From an uncultured Eubacteriales bacterium (lineage in GTDB: Bacteria; Bacillota; Clostridia; Oscillospirales; Acutalibacteraceae), in the NCBI GenBank assembly GCA_905198155.1, contig CAJKBQ010000057.1, forward strand, positions 1 through 10,435: 10,435 nt of DNA, given 5' to 3'. Of this stretch, positions 6,301-10,435 are shown piece after piece. A program made the translations under genes and the position numbers. Position 1 is the stretch's first letter; every line of letters starts with the position of its first letter. The notes under the pieces are model-generated. The model was given only the letters and a program-made list of their open reading frames with translations, made no database searches and was not told the origin of the DNA.

Positions 6301-9177
6301 CGCCAGCAGCGCAGATTCGGCGGCGTCGCGCCGTTTGCCGGCGGCGCACAGCTCGGCCAGCGCGTCCGCCATCTGCGGCAGCTCGGTGCGTTCCAGCATC
6401 CGCGGCGGCAGCACGGTCAGCGGGTCGATCGTGCCGCACAGCGCGATCATCGCGGCGAGCGGCCGGTGCGCGGTGATGACCCCGGCGTGCAGCGATTCGG
6501 CGAATTCCTGCGTCCGGGCGCGCAGCCGCTCCGCCACCGGCAGACAGTCGGAAATGGCCGCGTCCAGCTCGGCGCGCAGCAGCTGCGAGTACGATTCATT
6601 GGAAATTTCGCGCAGCGGGTGATCCTGCACCGAGCCGCAGCTGCGGACGGCGGCTTCGGCCGCGTGGCAGAGATCCGTCCATTCGCGGATGGCGTCGGCG
6701 GAGATTTTTTTGACCTCCGCCACGGTGAACGGCATCACGTCGGGGTAGGATTTGTAGTGCTCCGCCTGAACGAGCATATCGTACAGCGACGTGCCCCACT
6801 GCCGCGTCCTGTGCAGCGCGTGCATTACGTCGTTCAGCTCGTCGCGCAGCGCGCGCAGGCGGCGGGCGTCGGCGGCGTAATCGTCCGGCGCTTTGATGCG
6901 GCCGATGTTCAGCGTGTGTTCCAGCTGTTCCAGCACGTCTTTTTTCTTTGCCTTGTTGGAATGCACTTCCAGGCAGAACGGCGCGAGGCCGATGTTTTGG
7001 AGCCGCCGCTGCACTACGGACAGCGCGGCCATTTTCTCGGCGATGAACAGCACGGATTTGCCCTGGTACAGGGCGTTGGCAATCATATTGGTGATGGTTT
7101 GGGATTTGCCGGTGCCGGGCGGGCCGTGCAGCACGAACGAATTGCCCGCGCCCGCCGCGCAGATGGCCGCCAGCTGCGACGAATCGGCGCTCAGCGGCAC
7201 GGCGACGTCGCCGGGAGCCGCTTCGTCGTCCAGCGTGTGAATGTCCGGGAACTGCGCGCTGGGCGTCCATTCCAGCCGGCCGTTGAGCAGGCTGGCGACG
7301 ATTTTGTTTTCGCGCAGGTCGTCGGCGCGGTTGCGGATGTCGTTCCACATGATAAACTGGCTGAACGAAAACAGCCCGATGAACGCCAGCTCCTCCACGT
7401 CCCAGCGCGGGTGGCTCATCACGGCCTGGCGCACCACGTTGAACACCAGCTTCACGTTGACGCCGTTGGCGTCGGCGGGGAGCGGATCCAGCCCGCCGAT
7501 GGTCAGGCCGAATTCGGCGTGCAGCCATTCGAGGAGCGTGATGTTGAACTGGATTTCTTCGTCCCGCAGGCGGATGATGTAGCCGCGGGTGGCGGAACGG
7601 CGCACGATCTCCACCGGCAGCAGAATCAGCGGCGCGTACCGCGGCTTTTCGCTCAGCTCGGTTTCGTACCAGCGCAGGAAGCCGAGCGCGAGGTACAGCG
7701 TGTTGGCGCCGTTTTCTTCCAGCGAATTGCGCGCGGCGCGGTACAGCCCTTTGGCGGCGGCGCGCAGGTCGTTTTCGTTGAGGAAAGTGCGCAGCCGGTG
7801 CTGGGCGAATTCCGCTTCGATCAGCGCGTCGGCGATGGACTGGTCGTTTTCCAGCTTGAAGATGCGGTCGTCGCGGATGCCGCTGCGCAGGTCGGCGGGG
7901 AAGTGCATGATCTGGAATTCTTCGCCGCCGGACAGCCGGTCCTCCAGCGCGGCGGGCGCGCTGAGCAGCAGCTGAATCACGTTTTTCGTCACGCGGAAGT
8001 TCAGCAGCGTGTTGCGCAGGCTCAGGTCGAGCAGCTTACGCTCCCACATCTGCTGGCGGGTCATGTCGATGTGATCGACGTAGTTCACTTTGTCGGCTTC
8101 CGGCAGGTCGGCCGGGGCGGCCGGTTCGGCGGGCGTCGGCTCGGCGGGGGATTCTGCTTCCGGCGCGGCGGCGAGCGTGTCGGCGGTGATCTGCTGCGGC
8201 AGCGGGCGAATCTGGCTGCTGCGGCAGCGGTGGATATCGACGAAGTAGTGGAACGCGGCGTCGGTGCATTCGCCGTCGGCGATGTGAACGGCCTGGTCAA
8301 AATCGCGGTTTTTCTCGGCGGTCAGGCAGGTGCATTCCACCAGGCAGATTTCGTTGATGCCGTCGGCGGTGCGTTTGGTGAGCATGGACAGGTCGTCCTG
8401 CACGCACTCCGGGAAGCAGGATTCTTCCAGCCAGCAGCCCGCGAAGGCGTGGCCTTTGAGGAACACGACGAGCGGGTGCAGCCCCACCGCCTCCAAGCAC
8501 GCAGCGTACAGCAGCGTCAGGTCCAGGCAGGTGCCGAGGTGCTGGGATTCGATCGCGTCGCACATCCGGATGCGCTGGCCGACGTCCTCAAAGCTGGCGG
8601 GCGGGCTGCAGTAGGCGATGGATTCCTGCGCGACGGCGCTGTACAGCGCGGCCATTTGCCGCCGGACGGCGTTCGGGCTTTGGCGCTGGTACCCGGTGAA
8701 CGACGGGTCGCCGTCCCACTGGCCCAGAATGCCGGAGGCGCGCTGCACCAGCCGCGCGATGTACGGGTGATTCGGCGTGACGAACGCCGCCACCATCTCC
8801 GGAATCAGCGCCGCGCCGCTCCATTCGTCGTGCGCGAGGACGGTGACATCCTGCGTGGTTTGGGCGAGGACGGTTTCGTCCTGCCGGACGGCGACGCGCA
8901 GCGTGCCGCACACGCGCTCCGTGAGCGAAAACAGGTAGCTGGCCGACAGCTTCAAGTCCACCGGCAGCTCCATCGTCTGCCCGGGGGCCAGCACGGCGAC
9001 GTGCGTGGTCCATTCCACCGCGAACATCGGGTCGCTGGTGACGGACACGGTGAGGTCGGCGAGGGTGGTGTCGCCGGTATTGTGCAGCAGCAGCTGCCGG
9101 ATGACCGGCACATGGTTCTGCTGCATGGCCAGGTTGATGACCTGGCTGCATATAATCGTGATTTCGATGATGCTCAT
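3361..9177 (-). CDS. Giant multidomain DUF4011/SF1 helicase/Vsr-like nuclease/DUF3320 protein
   Basis: This 1938-residue protein has in order: a beta-rich, possibly Ig-like region (about 1-115); a transglutaminase-like domain (about 165-315) with GTC217LDL and KGH243AF; an Ala/Pro/Glu linker (332-363); DUF4011 (from about 370, with WERKLLDLSLRNTLLNFR at 378-395); an SF1 helicase; a PD-(D/E)XK module (about 1613-1700); and a DUF3320-like tail (about 1778-1830) before a C-terminal helical segment. Helicase motifs are complete: Q668, Walker A GPPGTGKS (685-692), DEAS (1324-1327), GDPKQLPP (1348-1355), YRSR (1395-1398), NVQGDERD (1515-1522), NVAVSRAR (1555-1562). It resembles COG1112/UPF1-like enzymes; Mokosh defence proteins carry a related helicase. 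It should use ATP to act on DNA or RNA, but the substrate is unknown. No membrane segment or signal peptide is evident. The ATG at 9177 has AAGGAG 12 bases upstream. It is a single gene with no obvious partner. A defence role is inferred, not shown. Confidence 0.93.
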   Translation of the reverse strand: MSIIEITIICSQVINLAMQQNHVPVIRQLLLHNTGDTTLADLTVSVTSDPMFAVEWTTHVAVLAPGQTMELPVDLKLSASYLFSLTERVCGTLRVAVRQDETVLAQTTQDVTVLAHDEWSGAALIPEMVAAFVTPNHPYIARLVQRASGILGQWDGDPSFTGYQRQSPNAVRRQMAALYSAVAQESIAYCSPPASFEDVGQRIRMCDAIESQHLGTCLDLTLLYAACLEAVGLHPLVVFLKGHAFAGCWLEESCFPECVQDDLSMLTKRTADGINEICLVECTCLTAEKNRDFDQAVHIADGECTDAAFHYFVDIHRCRSSQIRPLPQQITADTLAAAPEAESPAEPTPAEPAAPADLPEADKVNYVDHIDMTRQQMWERKLLDLSLRNTLLNFRVTKNVIQLLLSAPAALEDRLSGGEEFQIMHFPADLRSGIRDDRIFKLENDQSIADALIEAEFAQHRLRTFLNENDLRAAAKGLYRAARNSLEENGANTLYLALGFLRWYETELSEKPRYAPLILLPVEIVRRSATRGYIIRLRDEEIQFNITLLEWLHAEFGLTIGGLDPLPADANGVNVKLVFNVVRQAVMSHPRWDVEELAFIGLFSFSQFIMWNDIRNRADDLRENKIVASLLNGRLEWTPSAQFPDIHTLDDEAAPGDVAVPLSADSSQLAAICAAGAGNSFVLHGPPGTGKSQTITNMIANALYQGKSVLFIAEKMAALSVVQRRLQNIGLAPFCLEVHSNKAKKKDVLEQLEHTLNIGRIKAPDDYAADARRLRALRDELNDVMHALHRTRQWGTSLYDMLVQAEHYKSYPDVMPFTVAEVKKISADAIREWTDLCHAAEAAVRSCGSVQDHPLREISNESYSQLLRAELDAAISDCLPVAERLRARTQEFAESLHAGVITAHRPLAAMIALCGTIDPLTVLPPRMLERTELPQMADALAELCAAGKRRDAAESALLAEFAAPVLEVDAESALLQWQQAEQQWFLPKLRAQARIRKLVKIYARQPKTCTKERMPDILAQIIEFRTNRRVVESHTALFSDVFGLLWNGGRCDWDQLQTVYDQAVAVRARILELADSPETAQTVARTLGDRLANSVADFKSRNDVYLTQMPADWATLAAQEESLGAQTGFGFASLHGDGWLDALIALLTRLQSNLGALRDWCGYLSVRTRLNDAGLHRVPELLESGRIPADQLLPIFYRNVAQSCAMVTVAQEKRLSSFNGVLFEEEIEKFKKTDAEYEQLTRQELVARLSANVPQLAAGTTTSSETSILQRAIRSGGRGLSIRKLFDSIPNLLRSLCPCMLMSPISVAQYIDPKYPKFDLVIFDEASQLPTCEAVGAIARGKDLVVVGDPKQLPPTSFFTANHVDEDNFEKEDLESVLDDCLALAMPQEHLLWHYRSRHESLIAFSNREYYDNKLYTFPSPNDRISEVQHIAVNGSYDRGRTKQNRAEAEAVVKEIFRRLRDPELHKLSIGVVTFSVVQQNLIQDLLEEGFAQDPELETMNNAAAEPLFVKNLENVQGDERDVIMFSIGYGPDAHGRVALNFGPLNREGGWRRLNVAVSRARQQMLVFSVLRPDQIDLTKTRATGLAGLKAFLEFAERGTAALAARPNETVTQPGLEEAIADRLRAEGLQVQTNIGCSEFKVDIGVQDPDDPDRYMLGILCDGETYRRSTTARDRNILQESTLCALGWRIHHVWALDWWEDPDKELRRILTAVDEAKNAPRQAPAARPRDVVDLDQLERVPTEAPSASLPVYEFYNERVERDTPCTADEFADPANTSQIRAQLLQVLQKEAPISRNLIRRRMMEVWSIPRISIRVDHTIEEALRFLRLRSTGVNYRKFYWADDQNPEGYDTFRLPTDAPQTQRQIEDIAPEELAAAVRYILQTQFSLTFDDLIREVAALFRIPRCTTLVQQMVRQAVNLVVHAGDASVDEANNRVSRE

Positions 9178-9189
9178 ATTCTGTAAAGT

Positions 9190-9195
9190 CTCCTT
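9190..9195 (-). promoter_or_regulatory. Ribosome binding site of the large helicase gene
   Basis: AAGGAG on the minus strand lies 12 bases before the ATG at 9177, a rather long spacing. No better Shine-Dalgarno precedes the next in-frame ATG (residue 18, at 9126), so the upstream start is preferred. Confidence 0.65.
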
Positions 9196-9240
9196 ACGAC
9201 GGGATCGGCATAATGGGGCGAAAATAAGCCCAATTCCACA

Positions 9241-9270
9241 ACTATAAGCATATCACGTTTGGCGCGTAAA
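9241..9270 (-). promoter_or_regulatory. Candidate promoter of the large helicase gene
   Basis: On the minus strand TTTACG (9270-9265, four of six matches to TTGACA) is followed after 18 bases by TATAGT (9246-9241, five of six). It sits in the 195-base gap between the araC-type gene and the helicase and would give a leader of about 55 bases. The gap and the lack of overlap with araC support a separate start. Upstream of the -35 box are two GAATCGC repeats (9281-9287 and 9290-9296) that might be operator half-sites. Confidence 0.4.
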
Positions 9271-9365
9271 ATCAATTGACGAATCGCCAGAATCGCACGG
9301 AGAACTTTTGTCGAATTTTGACCCCGGACGCGGAATTCACAAGATTGCGGGAAAGAATCGCGCTT

Positions 9366-9380
9366 CTATTATCTAAAAAA
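9366..9380 (-). repeat. Short inverted copy of the T6-heptad repeat overlapping the araC stop codon
   Basis: On the minus strand this 15-base stretch reads TTTTTTAGATAATAG, identical to 10266-10280 on the plus strand. The TAG in it is the stop codon of the AraC-type gene, so the last codons of that gene and the repeat coincide. Its T run precedes rather than follows any stem, so it is not a terminator by itself. Confidence 0.55.
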
Positions 9381-10125
9381 CCACCAGCGTTCCCCCGCTC
9401 CGCGCCCGGTACGCGCTCGGCGTGCACCCGTACCGTTCGCGGAACAGGCGGGCGAAATAGTGCGCGTCGTAGAACCCGCATTGCGCCGCGACGGCGGAGA
9501 TGTCGGTCGGCGATGCGCGCAGCAGTTCTTCGGCCTTTTCCAGCCGCAGGCGCAGCAGATACTGCTGGGGCGTGGTGCGGTATGCCGCGCGGAACAGGCG
9601 GCGGAGGTAGTCGGCGCAGTACGGCGCGGCGTCCAGCTCGGCGGCGAGGGAGAATTCCGGGTCGTCGAACCGCTGGATAATCCGCCGCCGGATGCGCGCC
9701 GCGAACGGATTTTCCGCCGACTGCGGGATGCGCTCCTTCAAAATCTGCACCATCGCCGACGCCAGCTGGCACGTCCCGGCGGACGGGCGCTTTTCGTCGC
9801 GGAACCACGCGTAGTGAATCAGCTCCATCAGCTTCCGGACGGTGCCGAATTCGTCGTCCTGTGCGGACTGCGTTCCGCCGTCAAAAATCGGTTCGCCGTC
9901 CGCAAAGCAGATGTGGATATCCTCAAACATTCCGTCCCCCGACCGGTCGTGCATCACGTTTGGCGGGATGCACACGATTGCGCCCGGCGCGAACGGTTGG
10001 TGCAGCGCGCCGATCGTCTCGGTGCCGGAGCCGGAGAGGGTGAGGACGACTTCCCACCCGGCGTGCGCGTGCATTTTGCACCCGGCAATCGGCTGGATGC
10101 ATTTGCCTGCCGTAAATCCCGTCAT
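9373..10125 (-). CDS. AraC-family transcriptional regulator with N-terminal cupin domain
   Basis: The 250-residue protein has an N-terminal cupin-like sensor domain (about 1-110; MHAHAGWEVVLTLSGSG with H19 and H21, then PGAIVCIPPNVMHD at 57-60 region) and a C-terminal AraC double helix-turn-helix (about 145-243). The second half carries the family signature, from ISAVAAQCGFYDAHYFARLF to RYGCTPSAYR. The cupin type is common in regulators of sugar uptake and breakdown in Firmicutes, but no transporter or enzyme gene is adjacent, so effector and targets are unknown. The ATG at 10125 is chosen over an in-frame ATG at 10191, because the promoter at 10159-10187 lies between them and would start transcription near 10152. 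A GGGTGG lies 6 bases upstream of 10125. The TAG stop lies inside a repeated T6-TAGATAA motif. No convincing terminator follows. Confidence 0.9.
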   Translation of the reverse strand: MTGFTAGKCIQPIAGCKMHAHAGWEVVLTLSGSGTETIGALHQPFAPGAIVCIPPNVMHDRSGDGMFEDIHICFADGEPIFDGGTQSAQDDEFGTVRKLMELIHYAWFRDEKRPSAGTCQLASAMVQILKERIPQSAENPFAARIRRRIIQRFDDPEFSLAAELDAAPYCADYLRRLFRAAYRTTPQQYLLRLRLEKAEELLRASPTDISAVAAQCGFYDAHYFARLFRERYGCTPSAYRARSGGTLVVF

Positions 10126-10158
10126 TTGTTTCCACCCCCCAATCCTGATTCTGCATTC

Positions 10159-10187
10159 AGTATACCATGCGGCGCCGCCGTATGCAA
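10159..10187 (-). promoter_or_regulatory. Promoter of the araC-type gene with a GC palindrome in the spacer
   Basis: On the minus strand TTGCAT (10187-10182) is followed after 17 bases by TATACT (10164-10159). The -10 box is strong and the -35 weak (TTG kept), as is common for regulated promoters. The spacer contains the perfect 10-bp palindrome GCGGCGCCGC (10169-10178), which could be an operator. Predicted transcription starts near 10152, giving a leader of about 27 bases. Confidence 0.65.
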
Positions 10188-10215
10188 GCACAATTCCGAC
10201 TTTTTTCGGTGCGGC

Positions 10216-10255
10216 GGGGGCGGGAAGATTGGGGGGGAATCGGGGCGGGAGGGGG
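10216..10255 (+). other. Putative G-quadruplex tract upstream of the araC-type promoter
   Basis: Six G runs (10216-10220, 10222-10224, 10231-10237, 10242-10245, 10247-10249, 10251-10255) are joined by loops of 1, 6, 4, 1 and 1 bases, satisfying the usual G3+N1-7 rule with runs to spare. It lies about 30 bp upstream of the -35 box of the minus-strand regulator gene, with the G-rich strand being the plus (template) strand for that gene. Whether it folds in vivo is unknown. Confidence 0.6.
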
Positions 10256-10265
10256 AGAAAAACGA

Positions 10266-10324
10266 TTTTTTAGATAATAGATAATAGATAAGAGATAATA
10301 GATTTTTTTGGTATGAGAGGGATG
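10266..10324 (+). repeat. TAGATAA heptad array with T6-GGTATG-G-rich tail (copy 2)
   Basis: A T6 run leads into TAGATAA three times, GAGATAA once and a partial TAGAT (10271-10303), followed by T6, GGTATG (10310-10315) and AGAGGGATG. It matches copy 1 at 2900-2940 in order and sequence, differing in heptad number and in the G-rich tail. As with copy 1, it lies on the 5' side of a minus-strand gene and just before a GGCAACTCCC-type element. Variable unit number suggests slippage. Confidence 0.8.
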
Positions 10325-10343
10325 GATTGGCTTGTTCGGGTAT

Positions 10344-10432
10344 GGTGCGTATCGAAGGCAACTCCCTCAGTCTCGCGCCTGCGGTCGTCGCAGACACCGC
10401 TAAGGCTGAAGGAGTTGCCTTCCATACGCACC
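10344..10432. mobile_element. MITE-like palindromic element, short form, with 27-bp inverted arms
   Basis: Bases 10344-10370 and 10406-10432 form inverted arms matching at 25 of 27 positions. The core element (10357-10419) begins with the same 28 bases as the long element at 3046-3073. It ends with GCTAAGGCTGAAGGAGTTGC, which matches the right end of the long element (3260-3279) at 19 of 20 positions. An inner CTGCG-5-CGCAG hairpin sits in the middle. It therefore looks like an internally deleted relative of the 235-bp element. The arms extend 13 bp beyond the shared core, so any RNA copy would form a strong hairpin. No coding capacity. Confidence 0.7.
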
Positions 10433-10435
10433 GGG

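Noticed and set aside
3328..9186. A 1952-codon plus-strand open frame covering the whole helicase gene on the opposite strand
   Set aside because: It is codon-aligned antisense to the real gene, so it is open simply because the gene avoids TTA, CTA and TCA codons. Similar long aligned shadows lie opposite the flavodiiron, tcdA and araC genes. Its translation is His/Arg/Val/Gln-rich without recognisable domains.
10126..10191. Start of the AraC-type protein at the ATG at 10191
   Set aside because: That start would lie upstream of the predicted transcription start near 10152 and its codons overlap the promoter boxes.

Overview
The window looks like chromosome from a high-GC anaerobic Clostridium-type bacterium, probably an Oscillospiraceae/Ruminococcaceae-like gut organism. 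The grounds are a clostridial flavodiiron protein fused to a flavin-reductase/rubredoxin unit, a clostridial-style TcdA, strong GC bias at third codon positions, and small GGCAACTCCCTCAG-type palindromic repeats of a kind I recall from gut Clostridia. The organism call is an inference; no marker gene settles it.

All four complete genes lie on the minus strand, so they read right to left: an AraC-family regulator (9373-10125), a 1938-residue helicase/nuclease protein (3361-9177), tcdA (2149-2874), and the flavodiiron fusion (283-2073). A short plus-strand reading frame at the left edge (2-79) may be the 3' end of a convergent gene. A near-perfect bidirectional terminator (207-244) separates it from the flavodiiron gene. 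The genes look like separate transcription units: the flavodiiron gene has a consensus promoter starting 4 bases after the tcdA stop, the araC-type gene has its own promoter, and large intergenic gaps lie on both sides of the helicase/tcdA junction.

The large protein is the main item of interest. One polypeptide carries an N-terminal beta-rich domain, a transglutaminase/protease-like domain with Cys and His in place, a DUF4011 segment, a complete superfamily 1 helicase of the COG1112/UPF1-like type with about 600 residues inserted between its early and late motifs, a Vsr/MTES_1575-like PD-(D/E)XK nuclease, and a DUF3320-type tail. To my knowledge the family has no settled function. The architecture suggests a nucleic-acid surveillance or antiviral role, but no partner defence gene is visible here. 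The other genes are physiological: oxygen/NO detoxification by the flavodiiron protein, tRNA t6A37 cyclisation by TcdA, and a cupin-type AraC regulator with unknown effector.

Two intergenic regions (2875-3360 and 10126-10435) share the same compound repeat: a (TAGATAA)n heptad array, T6, GGTATG and a G-rich run, followed further along by a GGCAACTCCCTCAG inverted-repeat element. The 63-bp element at the right edge looks like an internally deleted version of the 235-bp element beside tcdA, since the two share both ends.
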